The notes under the pieces: model-generated | The model's database searches: none | What the model was told of the DNA's origin: nothing | The model's input: only the letters and a program-made list of their open reading frames with translations | Part shown: one piece after another, positions 34,857-42,534 of the stretch | How the letters are laid out: the number at the start of each line of letters is the position of its first letter | Position numbering within the stretch: position 1 is the first letter of the stretch | Translations under genes and position numbers: made by a program | NCBI GenBank assembly: GCA_023150915.1 | Contig: JAKLKA010000027.1 | Span: 1 to 64,000, forward strand | DNA length: 64,000 nucleotides | Reading direction: 5' to 3' | Origin: Polyangiaceae bacterium | Lineage (GTDB): Bacteria > Myxococcota_A > Polyangia > Polyangiales > Polyangiaceae

Positions 34857-34884
34857 TTGACCTTTGGCGCCAGACGGCTAGCTT
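34857..34884 (+). promoter_or_regulatory. Candidate sigma-70 promoter of ssrA
   Basis: TTGACC at 34857-34862 is a near-consensus -35 box. TAGCTT at 34879-34884, with 16 bp spacing, is a weak -10. Transcription would begin near 34891, about 16 nt before the mature tmRNA 5' end, compatible with RNase P processing. The call rests on position and similarity only. Confidence 0.45.
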
Positions 34885-34906
34885 GCCGGCACACCCACAC
34901 CCCTTC

Positions 34907-35252
<346 letters not shown>

Positions 35253-35297
35253 TCTAGTCGCAGCAAGCTGCTCTTGCTGCGCCGCTCATCGGACCTC

Positions 35298-35324
35298 ACT
35301 GGAATCCGCTCTGCGGATTCCAGT
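35298..35324. terminator. Perfect hairpin between the two tmRNA-end copies
   Basis: ACTGGAATCCGC and GCGGATTCCAGT form a perfect 12-bp stem with the 3-nt loop TCT. It is placed 46 bp after the tmRNA end and could terminate its transcript, or be part of a recombination site. Only a short T-containing tail (TTCGGTT) follows. Confidence 0.5.
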
Positions 35325-35331
35325 TCGGTTG

Positions 35332-35351
35332 CGATTCCCGGCGCCTCCACC
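35332..35351 (+). repeat. Second copy of ssrA 3' end (attachment-site scar)
   Basis: Exact repeat of 35233-35252. The sequence before it (TTCGGTTG) differs from the tmRNA T arm, so it is not a second functional gene. It marks the end of an inserted segment, or the start of the neighbouring island containing DarTG. I found no third copy in the window. Confidence 0.7.
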
Positions 35352-35605
35352 GCACAGGGAGCTTGGTTGATGCGCGATCGGCGCATCGCCAGGCTCCATG
35401 TTGCGCTGGTGTCATGTGAGCTCGCGTCCGGTGAAGTAGTTCCTCGGGCCCCCCGCACGGCGCTTGCAGCAGAGGGACAATTTGGAAGTCCCCCTTGGCC
35501 AACCGCCGTGCCGGGGACCCGGGTCATGGCGGCGGTCAAAGTAGGTCCGAGCCTTTCTTTCTGCGGCTTGCGCCGAGACGCGGGTCAACGCATCGTCCGA
35601 CCGGG
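35352..35605. other. Island-proximal noncoding stretch
   Basis: About 250 bp after the attachment-like repeat and before DarT. No convincing gene is seen. Codon pattern and base composition are less GC-skewed than in flanking genes, as expected for acquired DNA. It should contain the darTG promoter, but I cannot point to clear boxes. Confidence 0.4.
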
Positions 35606-36223
35606 GTGAGCGTTCCGGACGACCCACTGATCTTCCACATCACCCATGTGGACAACCTCCCGGCGATCCTCGCTCAGGGCGGGCTTTGGTCCGATGCCGA
35701 GCGCATCCGACGCGCGCTCGCGAGCACGAATATCGGTCACGTCCACATCAAGAACCGGCGCCTGCAGCGGCCAGTCCAGACTAGCGCGGGCGGTAACCTC
35801 GGCGACTACGTCCCGTTCAACTTCTGCCCGCGGTCGGTGATGCTGTTCGTGGTCCACCGCGGGCATCAGGACTACCAGGGCGGCCAGGAGAACATCATCC
35901 ATCTCGTGAGCTCGGTCTCTCGCGCGGTCGGGCTCGGCCGGCCGTGGGCGTTCACCGACCGTCACGCCGACCTCGGGCACGCGCTGTACCTCGAAGACCT
36001 GGCGCAACTGTCCGAGGTTCCCTGGGAGGTGATGGACCGCGACTACTGGGCCGACGTAAAGGAGGAACGGCAGGCCGAGTTCCTGGTGCATGAGTTCTTC
36101 CCATGGGAGGCCGTGATGGAGATCGCCACCATGACTCCTGCCGTCCAGCAGCGGGTACAGGGCGAGCTGCGACAGGTCCAGTATCGCCCGCCCGTGGCGC
36201 TGCGGCCGGCATGGTATTACTGA
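35606..36223 (+). CDS. darT: DarT-type DNA ADP-ribosyltransferase toxin (DUF4433)
   Basis: This 205-residue protein, starting at GTG 35606, matches the DarT toxin family, which attaches ADP-ribose to thymidine in single-stranded DNA and blocks replication. The N-terminal FHITHVDNLPAIL, with the NAD-binding His, and the QAEFLVHEFFPWEAV segment near residue 150, with the catalytic Glu, are the two diagnostic motifs. RxR and FNFCPRSVML, as in the family, lie between. The antitoxin gene follows after 10 bp. DarT also provides defence against phages when activated. Confidence 0.9.
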   Translation: MSVPDDPLIFHITHVDNLPAILAQGGLWSDAERIRRALASTNIGHVHIKNRRLQRPVQTSAGGNLGDYVPFNFCPRSVMLFVVHRGHQDYQGGQENIIHLVSSVSRAVGLGRPWAFTDRHADLGHALYLEDLAQLSEVPWEVMDRDYWADVKEERQAEFLVHEFFPWEAVMEIATMTPAVQQRVQGELRQVQYRPPVALRPAWYY

Positions 36224-36233
36224 GGGCACGCCG

Positions 36234-37301
36234 ATGAGCATCGAACGAGGAAGAGGCAACCTGCTCGAAGCCGACGTCGATGCGTTGGTGAACACCGTCA
36301 ACACAGAAGGTGTGATGGGCAAGGGTCTAGCCTTGCAGTTCAAGAAGGCGTTCCCCGAGAACTTCGCGTCGTACGAGCGCGATTGCGCCAAGGGCGAGGT
36401 GACGCCGGGTCGCATGCACGTAGTCCAGCGACTCGCCTCACCTCGCTACATCTTCAACTTCCCGACCAAGAAGCACTGGCGGCAACCCTCGAAGCTCGAA
36501 TACATCCGCGACGGGCTCGAGGATCTCGTAGCGCAGGCTCAGAAGCTCGGCGTGCGTTCGATCGCGATCCCTCCCTTGGGCTGTGGTAACGGCGGCCTCG
36601 CGTGGGCCGACGTACGACCGCTGATCGTCGCCGCGTTCGAGCAACTCCCCGACGTGCGCGTCCTGTTGTTCGAGCCCTCCGACGCACCCTCACCGGACAA
36701 AGTCATCGATCGCCGCACAACGCCCACGATGACACCCGGGCGCGCGGCGGTTCTCGCGCTGATGGGTCAGTACGTGGAGACCGAGTACGACTACCGGCTG
36801 TCGCTGGTCGAGGTCCAAAAGCTAGCGTACTTCCTCCAAGAAGCCGGAGAGCAGTTGAGGCTCGACTACAGGGCCCACCACTACGGGCCATACGCCGACA
36901 ACCTGCGCAAGGCGCTACGGAACATGGAGGGGCACTACACCCGCGGGATCGGTGACGGCAGGAACGCGCCCGAAACCCCACTGGAGCTGCTTCCCGGCGC
37001 GGTCGATTCGGCTCGGGAGTACCTGCAAACGCGGCCGGAGACCCACGCGCGCCTCGAGCGCGTCGCCAAGCTGATTGAGGGTTTCGAAACGCCCTTCGGC
37101 ATGGAGCTCCTAGCCACGGTGCACTGGGTCATGCGCAACGACGTGAATGGCGGCAGCGTTGATGAGGTCATCGCCAAAGTGCACGCCTGGAGCGCGCGCA
37201 AGAACTCGCAGATGAAGCCGGGGCACGTCCGAGCCGCTTGGTCGCGCTTGCGCGAGCAGGGCTGGGCGCAAGTGGAAGAAGCGCGATGGACGCAAACCTG
37301 A
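36234..37301 (+). CDS. darG: DarG-type macrodomain antitoxin
   Basis: The protein has 355 residues. The N-terminal macrodomain (about 1-150) shows GNLLEADVDALVNTVNTEGVMGKGLALQF and a second ADP-ribose site PPLGCGNGGLAW; it removes ADP-ribose from DNA thymidine. The C-terminal half (about 170-355) is the helical segment that in DarG binds and inhibits DarT directly (SLVEVQKLAYFLQEAGEQLRL, HHYGPYADNLRKAL). Both halves look intact. It directly follows darT, the standard order, with a ribosome-binding GAGG before the ATG. Confidence 0.92.
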   Translation: MSIERGRGNLLEADVDALVNTVNTEGVMGKGLALQFKKAFPENFASYERDCAKGEVTPGRMHVVQRLASPRYIFNFPTKKHWRQPSKLEYIRDGLEDLVAQAQKLGVRSIAIPPLGCGNGGLAWADVRPLIVAAFEQLPDVRVLLFEPSDAPSPDKVIDRRTTPTMTPGRAAVLALMGQYVETEYDYRLSLVEVQKLAYFLQEAGEQLRLDYRAHHYGPYADNLRKALRNMEGHYTRGIGDGRNAPETPLELLPGAVDSAREYLQTRPETHARLERVAKLIEGFETPFGMELLATVHWVMRNDVNGGSVDEVIAKVHAWSARKNSQMKPGHVRAAWSRLREQGWAQVEEARWTQT

Positions 37302-37867
37302 GAACCCGAATCGAGCAGGCGTTGCTCAAGGCTTGCCCGGACGATCCGACTGCCCGCATCAACCTGGAGGACGTGCCCCCGGACAAGATCGCGGGCTACG
37401 TGCTCTCGACGACCTTCGAGAAGTGGTCTCCGTCCGAGCGGCAGGAGCTCATTTGGAAGGAGGTGGAGATCCCGACCATCAACTACCACCTGAAGAAGGT
37501 GTTCGAGGACAGCGAGTTGGAGAAGGACTCAGTTATTCGAATTTTTCGAATAACTGCCGCCGACGGCAAGACTTACGACACCAAGCGCTACAACCTCTCG
37601 GCCATCATCGCCGTCGGGTACAAGGTCAACTCCGAGCGCGCTGTGCAGTTCCGCAAGTGGGCGACGCGCGGCGCTGAAGGAGCTCGGCTCAGCCGAGCCC
37701 ACGCGAATGCACTCTCCCACGAGCCGCGAGACGCTCTCCGGAACGTCCGGCAGCGTCAGCTACGCGGCGGCCGTCTGGAAGGGCCCGGTGTAGCACTGCG
37801 CGGCGGCGGGGTGAGGGATCGGATCGCGCGTGCTGATCGTCCAGAGCTACCCGTCGCTGACCGTTGA
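37286..37867 (+). pseudogene. Chimeric, 3'-disrupted RhuM-family gene
   Basis: ATG 37286 lies inside the 3' end of darG. Residues about 75-130 match the RhuM/virulence-protein family core: NYHLKKVFEDSELEKDSV, then TAADGKTYDTKRYNL, then VGYKVNSERAVQFRKWAT. The usual RhuM N-terminus is replaced by an unfamiliar acidic segment (DVPPDKIAGYVLS, WSPSERQELIW). Downstream of residue 131 the family match stops and the frame runs on through Arg-rich out-of-frame sequence to 37867, so the C-terminal half is lost. RhuM proteins are linked to mobile islands and toxin-antitoxin-like function. Confidence 0.65.
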
Positions 37868-37946
37868 CGACGTCCGGGCGGCCATGGCTTACGCTGCCGA
37901 TCTGGCCCGAGAGCGGGTCCTGCCGTTCGATGCGACGGGCTCGTGA
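37830..37946 (+). pseudogene. DUF433 antitoxin-like C-terminal fragment
   Basis: A 38-residue stretch reads VLIVQSYPSLTVDDVRAAMAYAADLARERV, matching the C-terminal half of DUF433 proteins (Y-P-x-L-[TS]-x-[ED]-D-[IV]-R-A-A-[LM]-x-Y-A). The N-terminal half of the family, with the GTR motif, is absent and replaced by unrelated sequence, with a stop in frame upstream. It overlaps the DUF5615 fragment by GTGA, as intact pairs of these genes do. Confidence 0.55.
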
Positions 37947-38011
37947 CCGCATTCAAGCTCGACGAGAACCTGCCGGCCGAAGCAGGGCCGGCCGAGCTCT
38001 CGTGCGCTCGC
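37943..38011 (+). pseudogene. DUF5615 (PIN-like toxin) N-terminal fragment
   Basis: GTG 37943 starts TAFKLDENLPAEA, the typical N-terminus of DUF5615 PIN-like proteins (L-D-E-N-[LM]-P), normally the toxin partner of DUF433. Similarity ends after about 14 residues and the continuing frame is unrelated. Truncation is at about 37980, where a fragment on the other strand begins. The pair is thus broken at both ends. Confidence 0.5.
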
Positions 38012-38156
38012 CCAGGGGCTCGTTCAGCGTCCGGATGCGGTCGGCGATCCATGCCTTCGGCGGCGGGGTCAACACGTGCTCGCTCGCGGTCTGCATGCTG
38101 GCGGTGTCCGCGGTGAGGGTCTTCACCTGCTCCTCTGGTGCCAACGCCAATTCCAT
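37953..38156 (-). pseudogene. Possible site-specific recombinase C-terminal fragment
   Basis: On the minus strand, a reading of about 60 residues has EEQVKTLTADTASMQTAS then LTPPPKAWIADRIRTLNEPL. From memory this resembles the C-terminal helical region of serine-recombinase-like proteins in myxobacteria (E-x-x-V-x-x-L-T-A-x-x-A-S, L-T-P-P-P-x-x-W). No catalytic domain is adjacent, so if the identification is right this is a fused remnant and would explain the chimeric surroundings. Confidence 0.35.
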
Positions 38157-38203
38157 CGCGGCGCAGACAGCGCCGCCTTGGCCGATGCAAGGCGTCTGAT
38201 ACC

Positions 38204-38806
38204 ATGTCGGGAGCCATGTTGCGCGCGACCGCGGCCTACGGGGATTCGTTTCAGCTCCACGTTACCCTGAGCGGAATCGCTCCCGCCGTCTGGCGCGAGC
38301 TACGTATCCCGGCTGCGCTGACGCTGGGGCAGGTCCACGAAGTGCTCCAGGTCGCGTTCGGCTGGCAGAACTCGCACCTGCATGACTTCCTGGTCGGCGA
38401 CGTGCGGCTCGGGATGACCGACGTCGAGGACGAGCTGTTCGTAGTTGATGAGCACGCCGCACCCCTCGGTGCCATTGCCAAGGTCACGGGCACGTTCATC
38501 TACCGCTACGACTTCGGCGACGATTGGAAGCACATGATACGCGTCGCGGGCCTCACGGTGGACCGCGACGGGGTCGTTCTGTGCACCGGCGGGGCGAGGG
38601 CCTGCCCGCCCGAGGACTGCGGCGGACCACCTGGCTACATGAGGATGCTCGAGGTGCTCGCTGACCCCGCCGACGAAGAGCATCAGGAGATGAAACAGTG
38701 GGTCGGCCGTGGTTTCGACCCCGAAAGGTTCGATGTCGCCAAGCTGAACAAGAGGCTCGCCACGCTCTCGAAGCGGTTCATGCGCCGGCCGCGGACCCGA
38801 CGATAG
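38204..38806 (+). CDS. Plasmid pRiA4b ORF-3 family protein
   Basis: The protein has about 200 residues (alternative start ATG 38216). It shows the family hallmarks: FQLHVTLSGIAPAVWRELRIPA, LGQVHEVLQVAFGWQNSHLHDF, YRYDFGDDWKHMI, and CPPEDCGGPPGYMRMLEVL (the conserved PPEDCGG segment). These proteins are common on plasmids and islands; their role is unknown. This copy looks full length, unlike its neighbours. Confidence 0.88.
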   Translation: MSGAMLRATAAYGDSFQLHVTLSGIAPAVWRELRIPAALTLGQVHEVLQVAFGWQNSHLHDFLVGDVRLGMTDVEDELFVVDEHAAPLGAIAKVTGTFIYRYDFGDDWKHMIRVAGLTVDRDGVVLCTGGARACPPEDCGGPPGYMRMLEVLADPADEEHQEMKQWVGRGFDPERFDVAKLNKRLATLSKRFMRRPRTRR

Positions 38807-39185
38807 CTGCCGAGCGGAACACTGCCGAATTCTCTCTCGAGTCGTAGCCCATGCTAGTGAAGCCGCTCGCCCTCCCAGCCTCGGACATCACGCGCATCGC
38901 CCGACTGCCACGCGCATCGCCCGACTGCATGGAGCGCAATCGGTGCGCGTGTTCGGATCCCGTGTCGAAGCCGTGTACGCCGAAGAGAACGTGTGGCTCA
39001 GCCAGAGGATGATGGGCCAGCTCTACGACGTCTCGCGTACGAACCATCAGCTACTCCGGCGTGGGCTCTCCCGCCCATGGCGCCGATCGGCGTGCTGAAG
39101 GCCGCCGAGGGGGCTCGAACGTAGCCGAATCCCTGCCCCAGTGCCGGGACCTGACCGCGCCTTGGTCCTCGGGTATCTTGTGGGG
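38807..39185. other. Island-edge stretch with 20-bp tandem duplication
   Basis: About 380 bp between the pRiA4b-like gene and the Uma2 gene. It contains a perfect tandem duplication (unit CACGCGCATCGCCCGACTGC, 38889-38908 and 38909-38928) and a RhuM-like fragment described separately. No intact gene is seen. Confidence 0.5.
38943..39098 (+). pseudogene. RhuM-family N-terminal fragment
   Basis: A 51-residue frame reads VEAVYAEENVWLSQRMMGQLY then DVSRTNH. This resembles the start of RhuM-family proteins, where [EN]-x-x-WL-[ST]-Q-x-x-[MI]-[AG]-x-L-[FY]-x-V-S-x is typical. The family continues into a helix-turn-helix and the DGK-x-Y region, but here the frame turns into Arg-rich sequence and stops. 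It is a second RhuM relic, 1.3 kb from the chimeric one. Confidence 0.45.
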
Positions 39186-40064
39186 GTGACCCAGCCCGTC
39201 GTCACCTGGACCATCGATCCCGAGGACCCCCGGGCGCCGCCGACCGACATCTGGCAACGCCTGACCCGCGAGCAGCAGCTCGCCATCGTCGAGGCCCTGC
39301 CGAGCGAGTTCCCCGCCTCCGAAGCGAGCCCGCCGGAGGGGGACACCCACCTGGACGCGTTCACCGAGCCGCGCGACGCCCTACGCCGCTGGTATCGCGG
39401 CCGGGGGCGATCCATCTACATCGCGGGAAATCTGCCCATCTACTACCCCGGTGAGCGGATGTTCTCGCCCGATCTGATCGCGGTCGACGGCGCCGACCAG
39501 CGACAGCGCGACAGCTGGATCGTCGACGCCGAAGGCGGCAAGGGTCTGGGCGTCGCCATCGAGATCGTGGTGCGTGGCGACCGGAAGAAGGACCTCGAGA
39601 AGAACGTCGAGCGCTATGCCCGGCTGGGCATTCCCGAGTACTACCTGTTCGACCGGCGGCGAGTGACGCTGGCCGCGTGGGAGCTCATCGGTTCGCGCTA
39701 TCAGCGACGCGTCGCCCAGAGCGGCCGCTTCCACTCCGCGGTGCTTGGGCTCGAGCTCTGGCTCGACGGCGAGCGGCTGCGCTTCTCGGTCGGCGACGCT
39801 CCGGTGCCGGTGGCCGACGAGCTCATCGAGCGAGTCTCACGCTTGTCGGCAGAAGCACACGAGCGTGTGGAGCGGCTGGAGGCGGAGCTTGCCGCGGAGC
39901 AGCGCTTGCGCGAAGAAGAGCAGCGCTTGCGCGAAGAAGAGCAGCGCTTGCGCGAAGAAGAGCAGCGCTTGCGCGAAGAAGAGCAGCGCTTGCGGAAGGC
40001 GGCCGAAGCGGAGCTCGCAGAGCTTCGGGCGCGCCTGGAGAAGCTGGAGCGCGGCGGGGGCTGA
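39186..40064 (+). CDS. Uma2-family endonuclease-like protein with coiled-coil tail
   Basis: The protein has about 292 residues from GTG 39186. The Uma2 (DUF820) fold, a PD-(D/E)xK nuclease variant, shows IYYPGERMFSPDLIAVD (Asp), VAIEIVVRGDRKKDLEKNVERY (E-x-[IV] and Lys) and LGIPEYYLFD. The C-terminus carries a long charged coiled coil from about residue 220, made of (QRLREEE) heptads encoded by an almost perfect 21-bp DNA repeat. Uma2 proteins are often numerous in cyanobacteria and myxobacteria; the target is unknown. Confidence 0.85.
   Translation: MTQPVVTWTIDPEDPRAPPTDIWQRLTREQQLAIVEALPSEFPASEASPPEGDTHLDAFTEPRDALRRWYRGRGRSIYIAGNLPIYYPGERMFSPDLIAVDGADQRQRDSWIVDAEGGKGLGVAIEIVVRGDRKKDLEKNVERYARLGIPEYYLFDRRRVTLAAWELIGSRYQRRVAQSGRFHSAVLGLELWLDGERLRFSVGDAPVPVADELIERVSRLSAEAHERVERLEAELAAEQRLREEEQRLREEEQRLREEEQRLREEEQRLRKAAEAELAELRARLEKLERGGG
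39897..39994 (+). repeat. 21-bp tandem repeat in Uma2 coiled coil
   Basis: GAGCAGCGCTTGCGCGAAGAA occurs four times without change (39897-39980), then a partial fifth copy. Each unit encodes one heptad, EQRLREE. Identity at the DNA level, including third positions, indicates recent expansion or homogenisation, and copy number may vary between strains. Confidence 0.9.
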
Positions 40065-40079
40065 ACAGCTCGGGCGCCG

Positions 40080-41294
40080 TCAGGCGTACTCGATCTGCAC
40101 CGTCTCGATGATGGTCTGCATCGCCGCCTTCACCACCTCGGTGTCCGGGTCGCGGACGATGACGTAGCCGTCGCCCTCGTAGCTGTCACTCTTGGGGACG
40201 CCCAGCCGCGGCAAGCGGCTCTCGACCACCAGGTGACCGACGGCTTCGTTGGCCCGGTCGACGCCGGTGATGCGGGCAACGCGGCCCCGGCCGGCGCCGC
40301 GCAGATAGGCCACCCCGACGGCGAAGCGGCGCTGGTACGGGCCGTCGAAGGCGTCGTCGACCACCGCGCGGGCCCAGGCGCGATACATGTCGGCGTCGTG
40401 GGCGTAGCTGGCGGCGAGCACCATGTGGGCGCCGGGCGGGCGGGCGGCGATCTCCCCGATGGCCAGGCGACCGTCGTCGCAGCGAAACCACTCCATGTGG
40501 GTGAACCCGGTCTCGAGCCCAAGGCTCTTCACGGCGCGGACACCCAGCTGGCGCGCGTCGGCAAAATCGGGACCGTCAATCACCCGGGGGAAGACCACCA
40601 CCCACTGGATCCAGGGGTTTTCCACCACCTCGAGCGGCGTGGGGTAATAGCGCGCGATCGACTGGAGCCGGACCTGCCCGCCGACGGTGATGGTCTCGAA
40701 GCTGTGCTCTTGGCCGCGCAGCAGCTCTTCGGCCAGCGCTGGGCGCTGGGGCGAGGCACGGATCGCCGAGAGGGCGGCGCGCAGCTCGTCGGCGCCGCGC
40801 ACACGCCAGGTGGCGGTGCAGCCCATGCCGGCCGGCGGCTTGAGCACCACGGGGAAGCCGACCTCGGAGACGAATGCTTCGGCGTCAGCCCAACTACGGA
40901 TCAGGCGGTGACGCGCGCAGGGCAGGCCGTGCCGGCGCAGCTCGTCTTTCATGCGGGCCTTGTCGCGGAACAGATCGGCCGTGGCCGGATCGGTACCCGG
41001 AACGCCCAGGGCGCGACGCAGCTCGCCGAGCTGGACCTGCAGCGGCTCGAGGATCCCGAGCACGCGGTGCAACCGGCCGTGGCGGCGCTCGAGCAGGCGG
41101 GCCGCCTCGATCAGCTGGCGGGTGTCGAGCCCGTCGGCCACCTGGATCTGGTCGGCAAACAATGCGCGGCTCTCGCCACGGACCAGCTCTTGGCCGATGC
41201 CGAGCAGCCGGACGCCGCTCAGCCGCGCCGCGGCGCGGGCGAAGCGCAGGGTCGTCTCGAGGGGAAATGGCGCCACGAACAGCACATTTCGCAT
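40080..41294 (-). CDS. ATP-grasp ligase (THMEWF paralogue A)
   Basis: This protein of about 404 residues has the ATP-grasp fold. DKARMKDELRRHGLP and FPVVLKPPAGMGCTATW are the ATP-binding Lys and small loop, and AEELLRGQEHSFETI follows. The metal/ligand segment is GFTHMEWFRCDDGRLAIGE then ARPPGAHM. It is a member of the broad carboxylate-amine ligase superfamily, which forms acyl-phosphate and joins an amine. The substrate is unknown. Residues of the THMEWF motif are shared with the genes at 41317 and 53829. It is divergent from the former with only 22 bp between starts. Confidence 0.85.
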   Translation of the reverse strand: MRNVLFVAPFPLETTLRFARAAARLSGVRLLGIGQELVRGESRALFADQIQVADGLDTRQLIEAARLLERRHGRLHRVLGILEPLQVQLGELRRALGVPGTDPATADLFRDKARMKDELRRHGLPCARHRLIRSWADAEAFVSEVGFPVVLKPPAGMGCTATWRVRGADELRAALSAIRASPQRPALAEELLRGQEHSFETITVGGQVRLQSIARYYPTPLEVVENPWIQWVVVFPRVIDGPDFADARQLGVRAVKSLGLETGFTHMEWFRCDDGRLAIGEIAARPPGAHMVLAASYAHDADMYRAWARAVVDDAFDGPYQRRFAVGVAYLRGAGRGRVARITGVDRANEAVGHLVVESRLPRLGVPKSDSYEGDGYVIVRDPDTEVVKAAMQTIIETVQIEYA

Positions 41295-41316
41295 CCAGGC
41301 CTTGTACCATCGTCCC

Positions 41317-42534
41317 ATGAAGGTCGTCTTCCTCGCGCCGAGCTACCCGCCCGAGATGCAGCAGTACACGCGGGGCCTGGCCGAGGTCGGGGCCGAGGTC
41401 TACGGCGTGGGCGACACCCCGCGGGCCTCGCTGCCCCCGAGCCTGAAGCCGCACCTTGCGGACTATCTGCAGGTGCCGCGCATCTTGGACGAGGACGACG
41501 TGGTGGCGCGCGTCACCGAGTGGCTGCGGGGTCGCGAGGTGGACCGCGTTCTTGCCAACTGGGAGGTCGTGGTGCTCACCGCCGCGCGGCTCCGCGAGCG
41601 CTTCGGCATTCCGGGCATGAGCGTCGACACCGTGCAGGGCTTCCGCGACAAGCAGCTGATGAAAGAGCGCGTGCGCCGCGCCGGGCTGCGCACCCCGCAC
41701 TCGGAGCGGGTGCGGACCGCCAGCGAGACGCGGGCGGCGGCGGCGCGCATCGGGTATCCGCTGATCGTCAAGCCCATCTCGGGTGCGGGCAGCGCCGACA
41801 CTTACAAGGTGCAAGACGAGAGCGAGCTGGAGAAGGCCCTCGCGGCCATGCGCCACGTCGAGGTGGCCAGCTGTGAAGAGTTCATCAGCGGTGAAGAGTT
41901 CACCTTCGACACGGTGTGCATCGGCGGAAAGCCCGCGTTCATGAACGTGGCACAGTACCTACCGCCGCCCCTCTTGGCGCGCAGCCAAGAGTGGGTCAGC
42001 CCGATCATCATCACCGTGCGCGACCTCTCGCAGCCGAAGCTTGCGGGCGGCGTGGCGCTGGGCAAGCAGGTGCTGGGCGCGCTGGGCATGGGCGACGGCT
42101 TCACCCACATGGAGTGGTTCCGAAAGCCCGATGGCGAGGTGGTGTTCGGCGAGATCGGCTGCCGCCCCGGGGGCGCGCACCTGGTGGACCAGATGAACTA
42201 CACCTGCGACATCGACCTGTTCCGTGAGTGGGCGCGCGCCGTGTGCTGGGGCAGGTTCGAGGCGCCCACGGTGCGCAAGTACAACGCCGCAATCATCTTC
42301 AAGCGGGCCAAGGGGCAGGGGCGGATCACGCGAATCGACGGGCTTCGGGCGTTCATGCGGGCCTACGGCGATCACGTGGTGGAAGAGCGCCTCTTGCGCC
42401 CCGGCACGCCCCGCCGAAACTGGAAGCACACCCTGATCTCGGACGGGCACATCTTGCTGCGGCACCCCGACTGGCAGAAGACCCACGAGATGGCCCAGGC
42501 GGCCGCGACCGAGATCACGCTCTGGGCCGAGTGA
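41317..42534 (+). CDS. ATP-grasp ligase (THMEWF paralogue B)
   Basis: This 405-residue protein parallels the divergent neighbour. It starts MKVVFLAPSYPPEM with an N-terminal nucleotide-like domain, then DKQLMKERVRRAGL, PLIVKPISGAGSADTYKV, CEEFISGEEFTFDT, and GFTHMEWFRKPDGEVVFGE then CRPGGAHLVDQMNY. About half of the key positions match paralogue A. Its ATG lies 22 bp from that gene's ATG, so transcription signals must overlap coding DNA. Likely an amide- or ester-forming ligase of an uncharacterised pathway. Confidence 0.88.
   Translation: MKVVFLAPSYPPEMQQYTRGLAEVGAEVYGVGDTPRASLPPSLKPHLADYLQVPRILDEDDVVARVTEWLRGREVDRVLANWEVVVLTAARLRERFGIPGMSVDTVQGFRDKQLMKERVRRAGLRTPHSERVRTASETRAAAARIGYPLIVKPISGAGSADTYKVQDESELEKALAAMRHVEVASCEEFISGEEFTFDTVCIGGKPAFMNVAQYLPPPLLARSQEWVSPIIITVRDLSQPKLAGGVALGKQVLGALGMGDGFTHMEWFRKPDGEVVFGEIGCRPGGAHLVDQMNYTCDIDLFREWARAVCWGRFEAPTVRKYNAAIIFKRAKGQGRITRIDGLRAFMRAYGDHVVEERLLRPGTPRRNWKHTLISDGHILLRHPDWQKTHEMAQAAATEITLWAE

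Noticed and set aside
35332-35351. A second tRNA or tmRNA gene
   Set aside because: Only the last 20 bp of the tmRNA 3' end are present. The sequence before them does not form a T arm or an acceptor 5' strand, so it is a scar and not a gene.
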